A DNA stretch of 64,000 nt from an uncultured Clostridia bacterium (GCA_947589355.1 CANPZC010000002.1:90464-154463), one strand, 5' to 3'; shown: positions 19,801 through 29,590, counted from the stretch's first letter. Numbers and translations: made by a program. Notes: generated by a model from the letters alone, not told the origin.

Positions 19801-22621
19801 AGTCAGTCCTCTGCCCCTCTGCACTGCCGTTGAGAATATCATTTATAACTATCGGGCAGCGTAATGATATTTCACAAAGGTCTGATAAATCTTTGCAGGT
19901 CTGCCTGCTGTTGCAGCCGCTTAAATTCAGAGTTTGGCATACTGCGTTAAGGCTTTCTTTAAAGCTGCTTACGACCTTTTCACCGTTTGCAAGATCAGAC
20001 GAAAATTTATCCCGCAAAGTTACAGAATAATCGCGCCTGCCGTAGCCTGACAACGGGTGGTTGCAGACCGTGCCGAACTCTTCTGCCGCACTTTTTAAAG
20101 CAGCCGCAGTATCTTTCCAGGTCTGAACCGTCTGTTCGTTCATGGAATCATACTGCTGTTTGGTTATTTCAAGTTTGCCGCTGTGCTCGGCGTATGTTTC
20201 ATACATAGTGACTGCATCATACACCGAAAGACCGTTTTTGCGCTTTTTATGAAGCTCGGTCATAACATTGTTAAGCTGACAGCGTATCTCATAAAGTCTG
20301 TCGGCAGTCTGCTGATACTGCTCGGGCTGCTTTATCCTGCCGACTTCCATTGTTCTTTCAAGCTGAGAAAGCACTGCCCTTTTCTGCGCCTTATTTGAAT
20401 GAAGCTCAAGACAGAATGCGCCCAGACCTATTTTTTCAAGCCTGCTTTGAACGACCGAAAGCGCAGCCATTTTCTTTGCAACGAAAAGTACGGTCTTATC
20501 GTGGTACAAAGCGTTTGCGATCATGTTTGTGATAGTCTGCGATTTACCCGTTCCCGGAGGGCCATGCAAAACAAAGCTTTGCCCCTGAGCTGCGAGGCAT
20601 ATTGCCAAAAGCTGCGAGGAATCGGCACTGCTGGGCACTGCAAGGTCGGAGGGTTTTATGCGTTCGTCAAGCGTTTCTGCGGTAATATCGCTTTGCTCTG
20701 GCTGCCATTCAAGTTTACCCGAAATAAGGCTTGCTACCACCTTGTTTGAGGCGATGTCGTCACTTCTGTTGCGCAGGTCGTTCCACATTATAAACTGGCT
20801 GAATGAGAAAAGCCCAATAAACGCATAGTTCACAACGTCCCAGCGTTTTTTATCTATAACTGCGTGGCGCACGGTATTGAACACCATTTGCAGGTCAACG
20901 CCGCTTTCATCTGTCGGCAGAGGGTCAAGTCCCGTTATATCTATACCGAAATCCTGCCGCAAAAGCTCCAGCAGGGTAACGTTCATCTGCGTTTCTTCGT
21001 CGCGTATCTTTATTTTATATGTCTTGCTCTGAACGTTTCTTATAATATCTATAGGAACAAGCACCAGCGGCGCATAGCGCTCTTTTTCGCTCTTGTCGGT
21101 TTCATACCAGCGCAGAAAACCAAGCGCAAGATAAAGAGTATTGCTGCCGTTTTCAAGAAGGCTGTTTTTAGATGCATTGTAAAGAGCCTTGCAGTTTTTT
21201 TCAAGCTCGCTCTCGCTTACAAAAGAGCGTATACGCTGATTTTTAAATTCAGACTCTGAAATAGTAGTGATAAGGTCTTTATCGTTTTCTGTATCAAAAA
21301 TAGCGCTGTCTTTTACGGTGCTTGCCCAGTCGCTCGGCAGCGGCATTATTGTAAACGCTTTGCCCGATGCCAGATTATCTTCCAAAGCGGCAAGGTCTGC
21401 GATCATAAGCTGAACCGAATTTTTCTTTGCGCGGAAATTGAGCAGAGAATTTCGCAGGCTGAGGTCAAGCAGCTTTCTTTCCCACATTTGCTGCTTGGTA
21501 AGCGGCGCAGAATTTTCTGAAGAAGCTATCCTGCCGTCGTTTACAAGCTGCTGAGGGGCGGTTGAATCCTGCATGGTTTTATCCGCTGTAACGGTATTTT
21601 CGGCAAGCTGATATATGCCGTTACTGAGTACTCGCTGTGGTATAGGTCTTATACCGCCGCCGCGGCTGCGCTTAACATCAATGGCAAGTTCAAATTTTGC
21701 TGCATCTGAAAGCGCTGACAGAGCATCTTTTTCAGCCTGTTCAAAAGAAACGCTCCTGCCTGCAACTACATCTGTACATTCTATAAGCGCAATTTCGTTT
21801 ATGCCCTCGGCGCAGCGCTTTGTTATTGCTGAAACATCATCGACTGCACATTCGGAAAAAGTCTGTTCATTCAGCCACAGACCAACAAAAGCGTGGCTTT
21901 GAAGAATAACTATTATAGGGTGTATTGAGACCGCTTCAAGGCAGCTTGCAAAAAGCAGCGTTAGATCAAGACAAGTTGCAAGTTTGTTCTGCACGATATC
22001 GGAACACAGCCGCACCCTCTGACCTGTTGCTTCAAAACTTGCAGGCGGAACGCAATAGGTTATCTGCATATCCTGTAAAGCTGAATATATAGCAGCCGCC
22101 TGATTGCGAACATGGTTCGGGTTTTGCGTAAGGTAGCCTGTGAACGACGGGTCGCCTGTCCATTTTTTTAGGTACTCCCCAGCCGCGGAGATTATGCCGC
22201 TAATTGCAGGATAGTTTGGCGTTACGAATGCGCTGATTATCTCGGGAATATAGTTTGTGCCGTTCCATTCATCAAATGCCAGTAGTTCAACGTCTATAGA
22301 ATCTTCTGCTTCTGTAATATCGCCGTTCAAAACAGAAATATTGAGCCGTGCGGTAAGTTTTTCTGTAAGAGAATACAGAAACTCAGCCTTTGCCTTGAAA
22401 GGAACAGGGCGCACTTCATATGAGCTGTGCGCGGCTATTGCAGGCAGCGGCAGTGTAAAATTATCTGCATAATCGGGCTCGGCAGAAACGGTAAGAACAA
22501 GTCCGCTGACGGCTTCATCACCGTTGTTTGAGACCACTATGCTGTATATGCAGGGAACATAATTTTGCTGCATTGCAAAGTTTACAAATCTGCATACCTC
22601 TGATCTTATTGAAATATCCAT
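16874..22621 (-). CDS. Giant DUF4011-type SF1 helicase with C-terminal nuclease-like and DUF3320-type regions
   Basis: 1915 residues. In order: a beta-rich N-terminus; a transglutaminase-like segment with Cys217 (ATCLDL) and His243 (QSHAFVG); a DUF4011-type region from about 376 (RKLLDLSLRNSLLNF); an SF1 ATPase with Walker A HGPPGTGKS at 686-694 and DEAS at 1306-1309; SF1 motifs VQGDERDVI and NVAISRARK near 1530-1570; an MTES_1575/Vsr-like nuclease region with Asp1626 and CDG at 1644-1646; and a DUF3320-like C-terminus. Members of this group occur in defence-like contexts but their function is largely unknown. Here it lies 21 bases after dnaE with no other defence genes. Start ATG with GAGGTG upstream. 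Confidence 0.82.
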   Translation of the reverse strand: MDISIRSEVCRFVNFAMQQNYVPCIYSIVVSNNGDEAVSGLVLTVSAEPDYADNFTLPLPAIAAHSSYEVRPVPFKAKAEFLYSLTEKLTARLNISVLNGDITEAEDSIDVELLAFDEWNGTNYIPEIISAFVTPNYPAISGIISAAGEYLKKWTGDPSFTGYLTQNPNHVRNQAAAIYSALQDMQITYCVPPASFEATGQRVRLCSDIVQNKLATCLDLTLLFASCLEAVSIHPIIVILQSHAFVGLWLNEQTFSECAVDDVSAITKRCAEGINEIALIECTDVVAGRSVSFEQAEKDALSALSDAAKFELAIDVKRSRGGGIRPIPQRVLSNGIYQLAENTVTADKTMQDSTAPQQLVNDGRIASSENSAPLTKQQMWERKLLDLSLRNSLLNFRAKKNSVQLMIADLAALEDNLASGKAFTIMPLPSDWASTVKDSAIFDTENDKDLITTISESEFKNQRIRSFVSESELEKNCKALYNASKNSLLENGSNTLYLALGFLRWYETDKSEKERYAPLVLVPIDIIRNVQSKTYKIKIRDEETQMNVTLLELLRQDFGIDITGLDPLPTDESGVDLQMVFNTVRHAVIDKKRWDVVNYAFIGLFSFSQFIMWNDLRNRSDDIASNKVVASLISGKLEWQPEQSDITAETLDERIKPSDLAVPSSADSSQLLAICLAAQGQSFVLHGPPGTGKSQTITNMIANALYHDKTVLFVAKKMAALSVVQSRLEKIGLGAFCLELHSNKAQKRAVLSQLERTMEVGRIKQPEQYQQTADRLYEIRCQLNNVMTELHKKRKNGLSVYDAVTMYETYAEHSGKLEITKQQYDSMNEQTVQTWKDTAAALKSAAEEFGTVCNHPLSGYGRRDYSVTLRDKFSSDLANGEKVVSSFKESLNAVCQTLNLSGCNSRQTCKDLSDLCEISLRCPIVINDILNGSAEGQRTDYILSLIDSGKQFEAATQELSQIFENSVFGINAENLKLEWKKASSSWFLAKAIGQSKTIKQLKLHAKNGDSISKENCPELIDKLCRREDLYKTITTADATITGIIKEVWLGENTNWQQAESFINDNLTAHSILKENGITCESFLALKNSAIAQNYIDKFNTLTQTYDAFCTEYNAAPDNNNWLSECENRYTSWQLYVDKIKERSQLLRAMDNVAGAGLPQLCTALENGAVTADDMCESLLCALGYSTAVYEIEGSSVLSSFSGRSFENLIAKFSDVTDEFRMLTINELVAKLSAKVPFSGGQMAGSSEIGILLKAIKSGGRLMPIRKLFDSIPSLLHRICPCMLMSPISVAQYIDPSYPKFDLVIFDEASQLPTSEAVGAIARGSSVVVVGDPKQLPPTSFFSVSHVDEENYEKEDLESVLDDCLAISMPQEHLLWHYRSRHESLIAYSNARYYDNKLYTFPSPNDLESKVTLVKVDGYYDKGGTKQNRAEAEAIVKEIERRLDDEELRKESIGIVTFSIVQQALIDDMLNDKFRERPELEQLADQLYEPLFIKNLENVQGDERDVILFSVGYGPDKNGKVSMNFGPINKDGGWRRLNVAISRARKCMTVFSTITYDMIDMSRTSSEGVEGLKGFLEFAQKGRAALTVHSAAEERSQRCIEKLVAAEIEKAGYAVRCNIGCSECKVDIGVIDPRNSSEYILGIMCDGDSYKLAKTANDRDLSLPSVLRGLGWNLIHIWSLDWFDDKQKVMKTILAAINDALSGNIEQEEQKANISVSENSFAKDTETEETSDRVKKFAMFTPAAVGTPTDLYSPGYAPMLKKIMRDVINALAPVSRKTLFKQTLAAFGAPRSTAKADAYLTDILGSLDCTITKSNNSAFVWSDEVKPENMNYFRMADGEKRPIDDICAEEIANAAMYVLEKQLTLTRADLTREVAKCFGYTRTTPTMETSITEGIVLCKSRGKISISPESGKISLI

Positions 22622-22642
22622 TCAAAACACCTCACTGTGTTA

Positions 22643-25600
22643 TTATGACTTTATAGAAAATGCAACGTTATTTTCGCCGAAAATATTTTGCAGCTGCGAA
22701 AGCGTTTCTATATCCGCTCTTATGGTCGGACAGCTTTTAAGCTTTACGGTTTTGCCAGCATCGCTTATCTTTATAAAAAGAGGTGAGCTGCCCTGCGCTG
22801 TATTGCAAAGCTCTTTAAGTTTGTTTATTTTACTGTTGTCGCTTGACGGCATATTTATATAAAGCGGAAAATTTTGCAGAGAATCTGCATACTGACGTGC
22901 AGTCGTTACCGAATTTGCGACTATCTTTGCAGGCTCGTCCTCTTTTGTAGATACTCTGCCGCTAACGAACACAGGTTCTCTGTTTTCAAGCGACTGCCTT
23001 GCCTGTGCGAACACTGACGGGAAAACTATTATCTCAATTTCACCGCTCATATCTTCACAGGTGGTAAACGCCATTATTTCGTCTTTTTTGGTGCGGTGCT
23101 GCTTTATGCTGTTTGCTATTACCATAACATTTACTTTCGCGCCGTCTTCATAGCCGTTTTCATTGTCTTCCGAAGTATCGGCTATATCTGATAACTGGTC
23201 GAGCCTTGCCGCACGGCTTACGCTGATATACCTTTCAAGAGGGTGTCCCGACAGATAAACGCTGAGTGAATTTTTCTCCATTTCAAGTATTTCTTCGGGC
23301 GAATAATCAGGCTCATCGGGGAAATCGTCTTTTTCCATATCCGGCGGCGTATTATCGGTCAGGTCGAAAAGGTCAAGCTGACCGTCAGCTTCTTTTTTGG
23401 ATTTTGCATTGAGTTCTTTAATAAGAAACTCAAAATTGTGTATCTGCTGTTTGCGGTTGCAGCCGCCTGTTTCACTGAAAGCGCCGCTTCTTATAAGAGC
23501 CTCTACAGCTCTTGCATTTATAAAATGTATCATTCTGCTGCAAAAATCGGTAAGAGACCTGAAACTGCCGTTTTTGTGGCGTTCATCAATTATGCAGTCT
23601 ATGATCCCCACGCCGAGATTTTTTATCGCAAGCAGCCCGAAGCGTATTTTGCCGTTTTCTGTAGAAAAGCCTTTCTCGCTCTTGTTTATGTCAACACCAA
23701 GTATCTCAACACCGTTTTTTCTGCTGTTGCTGCAATATACAGAAAGCTTTGAACCGCCCTCGCCTACTACCGAGGTCATAAGAGCCGCCATATAATCAGC
23801 ATAATAATGGCATTTAAGATATGCGGTCTGAAAAGCTATTGTAGAATACGCCGCGGCGTGCGACTTATTGAAAGCATACGAAGCAAACGAAGTCATGTCG
23901 TCAAAAAGCTCGCTGGCTGTCTTTTCGTCAACGCCGTTTGCAATACAACCTGCGCAGTTTACGCTGCCATCGGCATTTTTTTCGCCGTAAATAAACGCGT
24001 GCCTTTCAGCTTCAAGAACAGTTGCCTTTTTCTTAGCCATGGCGCGCCTTACTATATCGGCTCTGCCATAAGAATACCCTGCAAGAGTTCTGAATATCTG
24101 CATTACCTGTTCCTGATAGATTATACAGCCGTATGTTCCCTCTAAAATAGGCTTCAGAAGTGGGTGCTTATACTTTATTTCAGACGGATCGCGGCTGTTT
24201 TCTATATATATCGGTATGCTGTCAACAGGCCCGGGGCGGTAAAGAGATATTGCCGCGATAAGGTCGTCTATTCTTTTGGGAGCCATTCTTACAAGCGTTG
24301 ATGTCATGCCTGCGCTCTCAAACTGAAAAACGCCCTCAGTCTCGCCGCGCGCCAGCATCTTGAAAACTTCTTTGTCATCAAGAGGTATTTTGTTTATGTC
24401 AAAGTGAGGTTCTCTCTTCTGAATTTCTCTTTCACAATTGCGTATAACGGTCAGGTTGCGAAGTCCCAGAAAGTCAAATTTGAGCAGACCCATGCTTTCA
24501 AGTATGCCGGCGGTGTACTGCGTGGATATCTGCCCGTTTCTGCTAAAAAGCGGAGAATAGGTATCTACAGGCTCTTTTGTGATTACCACACCTGCTGCAT
24601 GAGTGCCAACGCTGCGCGGCATACCCTCAATTTTCATTGCGGTGTCTATAAGGTCTTTTACGCGCTTATCCTCGTTATACATAGTTTTAAGCTCGGGAGA
24701 GGTATTCAGCGCTTTATTTAAGGTGACATCAATGCCGCGCGGTATTCTTTTTGCTATATCGTCAGCAAGCTGATATGGCAGATCCATAGCCCTGGCAGCA
24801 TCGCGAACCGCGCCCCTAGCTGCCATTGTGTTGAATGTAGCTATCTGTGTTACATATTCACTGCCGTATTTTTGCTTTACATAGTCTATAACGCGCTGTC
24901 TGCCGTCAATACAGAAGTCAATATCAAAATCGGGCATTGAAACTCTTTCGGGGTTTAAAAATCTTTCAAACAGAAGATCGTATCTCAAAGGGTCTATGCC
25001 CGTTATGCCTATACAGTAAGCGCAAAGGCTGCCGGCACCGCTGCCGCGCCCCACACCTACGGGAATATCATTTCGCCTGGCATAGTTTGTAAAATCCCAG
25101 ACTATCAGAAAGTAATCGATATACCCCATTTTTTCTATGACAGACATCTCATATTCCATGCGCTGACGGGCGGTTATGTTTTCTTCGCCGTACTTTTCTT
25201 TAAAGCCTTTTTCACAAAGCTCGCGGAAAAACTTTTTGTTGTCGTCAACGCCTTTCATGGTGAACCTAGGGAGCTTGATCTTGCCAAATTCAAACTCTAT
25301 ATTGCACATATCGGCTATCTTGACGGTATTTTCAACCGCCTGCGGATATGCCGAGAACAGCTCGCTCATCTCATCGCCGCTTTTAATATAAAACTCGTCG
25401 GTCGGAAATTCCATGGAGCTGGGTTCACTGAGCGTTGATTTTGTAGCTATGCACACAAGCACTTTCTGCATATTTGCATCGTTTTTGCTGATGTAGTGAG
25501 CATCGTTGGTTGCAACAAGCGGTATACCTGTTTCGCGAGAGAGCCTTGCAAGCAGCGGCAGTATTCTTTTTTGCTCTTCAATGCCGTGATCCTGCAATTC

Positions 25601-26119
25601 TATATAATAATTGCCCTGCCCGAATATTTCGTTATATTCAAGCGCAACTTTCTTTGCTTCATCAAAATTGCCGTCATTTAAAAGGCGCGGTATCTGCCCT
25701 GCAAGACACGCAGAAAGACAGATAAGCCCCTCGCTGTACTTTCTCAGACATTCAATATCTACACGAGGACGAGAATAAAAGCCCTCTATATAGCCTATAG
25801 AAACGAGCTTTATCAGATTTTTATATCCCTGCATATTTTTACACAGCAAAACAAGGTGATAGGGCGAGCGTTCAAAACGCTTGTCCTTTTCAAAGCGAGA
25901 CCTTTCCGCAACGTACACTTCGCAGCCGATAATAGGCTTTATACCTGCCACGCGACAGCTGTTGTAAAACTCTATCGCGCCGTACATATTGCCGTGGTCG
26001 GTTATGGCGAGCGCCTTTTGCCCTATAGAAGCCGCATATTTGGGCAGCTGTGATATTTTGCACGCGCCGTCAAGCAGGCTGTATTCGGTATGCACGTGCA
26101 AATGCACAAAATTTTTCAT
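22643..26119 (-). CDS. dnaE: DNA polymerase III alpha subunit
   Basis: 1158 residues, normal DnaE length. PHP domain at the N-terminus (HLHVHTEYSLLDG), polymerase core with GRGSGAGSLCAY and the catalytic PDFDIDF, a helix-hairpin-helix region, and an OB-fold towards the C-terminus. It is the DnaE class, without the embedded exonuclease of PolC. Clear AGGAGG before the ATG at 26119. Located between whiA and the giant helicase gene, with gaps of 16 and 21 bases. Confidence 0.97.
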   Translation of the reverse strand: MKNFVHLHVHTEYSLLDGACKISQLPKYAASIGQKALAITDHGNMYGAIEFYNSCRVAGIKPIIGCEVYVAERSRFEKDKRFERSPYHLVLLCKNMQGYKNLIKLVSIGYIEGFYSRPRVDIECLRKYSEGLICLSACLAGQIPRLLNDGNFDEAKKVALEYNEIFGQGNYYIELQDHGIEEQKRILPLLARLSRETGIPLVATNDAHYISKNDANMQKVLVCIATKSTLSEPSSMEFPTDEFYIKSGDEMSELFSAYPQAVENTVKIADMCNIEFEFGKIKLPRFTMKGVDDNKKFFRELCEKGFKEKYGEENITARQRMEYEMSVIEKMGYIDYFLIVWDFTNYARRNDIPVGVGRGSGAGSLCAYCIGITGIDPLRYDLLFERFLNPERVSMPDFDIDFCIDGRQRVIDYVKQKYGSEYVTQIATFNTMAARGAVRDAARAMDLPYQLADDIAKRIPRGIDVTLNKALNTSPELKTMYNEDKRVKDLIDTAMKIEGMPRSVGTHAAGVVITKEPVDTYSPLFSRNGQISTQYTAGILESMGLLKFDFLGLRNLTVIRNCEREIQKREPHFDINKIPLDDKEVFKMLARGETEGVFQFESAGMTSTLVRMAPKRIDDLIAAISLYRPGPVDSIPIYIENSRDPSEIKYKHPLLKPILEGTYGCIIYQEQVMQIFRTLAGYSYGRADIVRRAMAKKKATVLEAERHAFIYGEKNADGSVNCAGCIANGVDEKTASELFDDMTSFASYAFNKSHAAAYSTIAFQTAYLKCHYYADYMAALMTSVVGEGGSKLSVYCSNSRKNGVEILGVDINKSEKGFSTENGKIRFGLLAIKNLGVGIIDCIIDERHKNGSFRSLTDFCSRMIHFINARAVEALIRSGAFSETGGCNRKQQIHNFEFLIKELNAKSKKEADGQLDLFDLTDNTPPDMEKDDFPDEPDYSPEEILEMEKNSLSVYLSGHPLERYISVSRAARLDQLSDIADTSEDNENGYEDGAKVNVMVIANSIKQHRTKKDEIMAFTTCEDMSGEIEIIVFPSVFAQARQSLENREPVFVSGRVSTKEDEPAKIVANSVTTARQYADSLQNFPLYINMPSSDNSKINKLKELCNTAQGSSPLFIKISDAGKTVKLKSCPTIRADIETLSQLQNIFGENNVAFSIKS

Positions 26120-26135
26120 AGAAAAAGCCTCCTGT

Positions 26136-27035
26136 CTAGGTCAGATGTGCAAGCTCAATAAGTTTGTTTAGCCGCCTGTTAAGACTGCTTTTGGTAACGC
26201 CCTCAAGTTCTTCGCAAAGTTCACTGAGTGACATATCCGGATTTTCAAGCCTTGCATTTGCGGCAGAAATAAGTTCATGCGGAAGATCGTTAAATTCGCC
26301 GCTTTCTTTAAGGATTTTGATAGCATTTATCTGCCTTGCCGCCGCATCGGTAGATTTTTTTATATTTGCAGAAGCGCAGTTTATAGAGCGGTTTATACGG
26401 TTGTTGCCTTCTTTGTCTACCTTTATAGTAATGTGCTTCAGCGCTGACATCGGCGCGCCTATATATGTGAGAACATCTTGTATATTTTCACTGTCTTTTA
26501 TATACACAACTTCGCTTTTGCCGCGTGTGGTATGCTTTGCAGTGATGCCGCATTCTTCAATAAGCGTAATGCCTATATCGTTGCAAAGGTCAACTGTAGG
26601 CATAACAAATTCAAGATGAGAGGGTTTGTTGGGGTCATTAACGCTGCCGCACACCAAAAATGCCCCTGCTACAGCTGCGTGAAGCAGCTTTTTCTTCGGC
26701 ATATTATATTCTGTGAGCCTTTGCACCAACGGCTGAGACTGTATATGAAAATAGTCAAACAAACGGAGCATATCCTGCCCATATGATATATCGATATTAT
26801 AAAAGGTCTTGTCGCCTCTGTTTACATGAGAAAATTCCGGTTCATGCCCGATAATTCGCGCAATATTGACATTAAAAAACTCGGCAGTCCTGTGATTTTC
26901 GGTAATAAGGCGCAAAGCATCATCGGTAAGCCCTTTGCAGAAAATAAGCATACCGAAAATGCAGGCATCGCACTTTGCCCGTGAATTCATATTGTCTAGT
27001 ATTTCGTCCTTAACATCGGCAGAAAACGGCTGCAA
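26136..27035 (-). CDS. whiA: DNA-binding protein WhiA
   Basis: 299 residues starting at a TTG (27035), the first start after rapZ. The N-terminus (PFSADVKDEIL) matches WhiA, followed by LAGLIDADG-like halves and a C-terminal helix-turn-helix (LSELCEELEGVTKSSLNRRLNKL). In Firmicutes it affects cell division and chromosome segregation; in Streptomyces it is a sporulation regulator. It follows rapZ directly; yvcK, often found between them, is absent. Confidence 0.94.
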   Translation of the reverse strand: MQPFSADVKDEILDNMNSRAKCDACIFGMLIFCKGLTDDALRLITENHRTAEFFNVNIARIIGHEPEFSHVNRGDKTFYNIDISYGQDMLRLFDYFHIQSQPLVQRLTEYNMPKKKLLHAAVAGAFLVCGSVNDPNKPSHLEFVMPTVDLCNDIGITLIEECGITAKHTTRGKSEVVYIKDSENIQDVLTYIGAPMSALKHITIKVDKEGNNRINRSINCASANIKKSTDAAARQINAIKILKESGEFNDLPHELISAANARLENPDMSLSELCEELEGVTKSSLNRRLNKLIELAHLT

Positions 27036-27047
27036 TACCCCACCCCA

Positions 27048-27911
27048 TTATTTATGCTTTTCAATATCTCTGTGAGATATCCTTACTTTATGATCGCTTT
27101 GTATCAGGTGCTTGGCAAGCAGTTCTGCAAAAGTAACGCTTCTGTGCTTGCCGCCGGTGCAGCCAAATGCTATCACAAGCTGCGATTTGCCCTCTTTGAT
27201 ATACAGCGGAATAAGAAAATCTATCAGATCTTCAAGCTTTTTGAGAAGCTCTTTTGACTCTTCAAAGTTCATTACATACTCGCTGACTTCTGTCTGCAAA
27301 CCTGTTTTGTGTTTAAGCTCTGGTATATAAAACGGATTCGGCAGGCATCTTACATCAAAGATAAGGTCGGCATCTGGCACAGTGCCAAACTTAAAGCCGA
27401 ACGAGCATATATCTATATGAATGAAATCATCTTTATCTTCTAGAAAAATGCTGTACATTCTATCTTTGAACTGCGCTATTGCCATATCGGAAGTGTCAAT
27501 ATAATAGTCAGCCTGTGCAAGAGCGGAAGCCAGAAATTCTCTTTCAGTCTCAATTGCGCGCCTTATATTTCCGTATGATACCTCGTCAAGGGGGTGCTTT
27601 CTGCGCGTTTCTTTATAGCGGCGTACAATACAGTCGTCGTTGGAATCAAGAAAAAGTATTTTAAGATCGGTGTTTTCAGAGCGCAGTTCATTTATTGTAT
27701 CGCTGAGCTTTGTAATGAAATCGCGCCCTCTTATATCAACAACGAACGCGACCTTTTCAACGCTTGAATTTACCGAAGAATATATCTGCGCAAACTTAGA
27801 TATAAGCTCGGGCGGCATATTGTCAATGCAGTAGTAGCCTATATCTTCCAAAACGTCTATAGCGGTAGATTTTCCGCTGCCAGACATACCTGTAACTATC
27901 AAAAATTTCAT
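27048..27911 (-). CDS. rapZ: RapZ/YvcJ-family nucleotide-binding protein
   Basis: 287 residues with Walker A GMSGSGKST near the N-terminus and the C-terminal segment containing GCTGGKHRSV. In E. coli RapZ is an RNA-binding adaptor that controls amino-sugar synthesis; in Bacillus, YvcJ is a GTP-binding protein linked to competence. The role in this organism is inferred from family only. Flanked by murB upstream (17 bases) and whiA downstream (12 bases). Confidence 0.95.
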   Translation of the reverse strand: MKFLIVTGMSGSGKSTAIDVLEDIGYYCIDNMPPELISKFAQIYSSVNSSVEKVAFVVDIRGRDFITKLSDTINELRSENTDLKILFLDSNDDCIVRRYKETRRKHPLDEVSYGNIRRAIETEREFLASALAQADYYIDTSDMAIAQFKDRMYSIFLEDKDDFIHIDICSFGFKFGTVPDADLIFDVRCLPNPFYIPELKHKTGLQTEVSEYVMNFEESKELLKKLEDLIDFLIPLYIKEGKSQLVIAFGCTGGKHRSVTFAELLAKHLIQSDHKVRISHRDIEKHK

Positions 27912-27928
27912 AATATTTCCCCCTTATG

Positions 27929-28843
27929 TTATTCAATTATCCGTACTTCACATTCAAGTGTGCAGCCTGTTTTCTCTTTGACAATTCTCTGAACATCTTG
28001 CAAAAGCGTTTTAATATCGCTGAAAGTTGCATTGTTTTTGTTTATAACAAAGCCGCAGTGCTTTTCTGATACCTGCGCGCCGCCGACCGTATAGCCTTTC
28101 AGACCGCTTTCTTGTATAAGTTTGCCTGCAAAGCTGCCGACAGGTCTTTTAAAAGCAGAGCCTGCACTTGGGTATTCAAGCGGCTGTTTTGCTTTTCTTC
28201 TTGACATAAATTCGTCCATTTTTTCTTTTATTTTATCGCTGCTTCCTTTGCTGAGTTTCAGCCATGCCTTTGTGACAATATAACCGTTGCTTTGAAAAAC
28301 GCTTGTTCTGTAGCCGAGAGCCATTTCATCAATACTGAAAATGCGCTTATCGCCGTTTTCGTTTACAGCCTCTGCCTTTGTAAGTACAAAAGACATCTCA
28401 CCATCATACGCGCCTGCATTCATAAACACCGCACCGCCAACGGTTCCCGGTATGCCATATGCAAATTCAAGACCCGAAAGGCTGTTATTAAGCGCGAACA
28501 TACATAGCTGCCCCAAAGTACAGCCTGCCTGCACCTCTATCGTTTCATCATCTGCAAGTGAAATATTCTGAAAGTCTTTGCCGAGCAGCAGCACAGCGCC
28601 GTCAAAGCCTTTATCTGAGCACAAAACGTTTGAGCCGTTGCCCAGCACAAGCTTTTTTACATTCTCTTTACTGCAATATTCAAGGCACTGCGAAAGCGCT
28701 TCAACGCTGTTTATAAATATCATGACTGCGCAATTGCCGCCTACCTTGAAAGTAGTGTGTCTGCTAAGCGGCTCCTGCGTAAGATACTTACAGCCGTGTT
28801 TTTCTGCAATATCTATAAGCGCGTTCAGATGTTTTTCATTCAT
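27929..28843 (-). CDS. murB: UDP-N-acetylenolpyruvoylglucosamine reductase
   Basis: 304 residues. FAD-dependent reductase that makes UDP-N-acetylmuramate for peptidoglycan. Visible motifs: HTTFKVGG, VLGNGSNVL for FAD binding, GIPGTVGGAVFMNAGAY, and YPSAGSAFKRP with the catalytic Ser. Length and motif order fit the short MurB class of Gram-positives. Confidence 0.96.
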   Translation of the reverse strand: MNEKHLNALIDIAEKHGCKYLTQEPLSRHTTFKVGGNCAVMIFINSVEALSQCLEYCSKENVKKLVLGNGSNVLCSDKGFDGAVLLLGKDFQNISLADDETIEVQAGCTLGQLCMFALNNSLSGLEFAYGIPGTVGGAVFMNAGAYDGEMSFVLTKAEAVNENGDKRIFSIDEMALGYRTSVFQSNGYIVTKAWLKLSKGSSDKIKEKMDEFMSRRKAKQPLEYPSAGSAFKRPVGSFAGKLIQESGLKGYTVGGAQVSEKHCGFVINKNNATFSDIKTLLQDVQRIVKEKTGCTLECEVRIIE

Positions 28844-28861
28844 AACAAAACCTCATAAGTA

Positions 28862-29590
28862 TTAGTCAAATAAAATATCTGGGTGCTTTTTAAGTATGCG
28901 GTCTCTTATAGTTTCCCAGTGCGCGTTGGCTATGAGCCTTTCGGGAAAGTCTATGCTTTCTGCCATTTGCAGGGCTATGGGCGTTTTGCCGATAAGTTCA
29001 TGAAAATGCGCATCGGTATTTATACATATCATCGCATCATACTGTTTGCATATCTTCATAAGCTCCAGCGCATTCTCACGAGAGCCTCGCTTCCACATAA
29101 TAGAGCTTTCATTTATCTCAATAAGCTTGTCGTACTCTTTGAATTTCTTAACGCACTTTTCCATGTCGTACTCAAAATTCGCGGTGGTCGGGTGACCTAT
29201 CATATCAACATTTTCATTTTCAGCCAGTTTAAGATAGCCGCGAGTATGTTCCTCAATATTAGAGGACGCAAGAGTATATTTGTGATAAGAAGCAATTATC
29301 CACTCTACAAATCGGTAACTGTCTTTGTCAAGGTCTAAAGTGCCGTCGTAGTCTACAATGTTTGCCTCTGCGCCGTGTATCACATACACCCCGTTTATTT
29401 TATGCGGAAGTATCTTATAATTATGAAAATGCCAGCAGTGCGGCGAGTCGGGCATAGTGCCGACATGATCTGTCATACCCAGCGCCTTTATACCCGTGGC
29501 AGCAGCAAATGTGCAGTTTTCAGTGATCGTTGAATATGCGTGAGTTGATGCAACGGTATGTGTGTGCATATCCGCTTCAAGTTTTATCAT
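28862..29590 (-). CDS. PHP-domain phosphatase (YcdX-like)
   Basis: 242 residues. Metal-binding motifs of the PHP fold are seen: DMHTHT at the start, GMTDH near residue 40, HGAEANIVD, and a late NTDAHF. YcdX-type proteins hydrolyse phosphate esters with a trinuclear metal site; the substrate is not known. In clostridia such a gene is often grouped with murB and rapZ, as here. AGGAGA precedes the ATG. Confidence 0.88.
   Translation of the reverse strand: MIKLEADMHTHTVASTHAYSTITENCTFAAATGIKALGMTDHVGTMPDSPHCWHFHNYKILPHKINGVYVIHGAEANIVDYDGTLDLDKDSYRFVEWIIASYHKYTLASSNIEEHTRGYLKLAENENVDMIGHPTTANFEYDMEKCVKKFKEYDKLIEINESSIMWKRGSRENALELMKICKQYDAMICINTDAHFHELIGKTPIALQMAESIDFPERLIANAHWETIRDRILKKHPDILFD

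Noticed and set aside
18403..22472. Numerous shorter open frames opposite the giant helicase and dnaE
   Set aside because: They are shadows of long, clearly conserved genes and lack ribosome sites and recognisable domains.
16874..22621. Part of a restriction or defence island
   Set aside because: Only one such gene is present and it is packed between core genes in the same gene run; no methyltransferase, nuclease partner or abortive-infection gene is adjacent.
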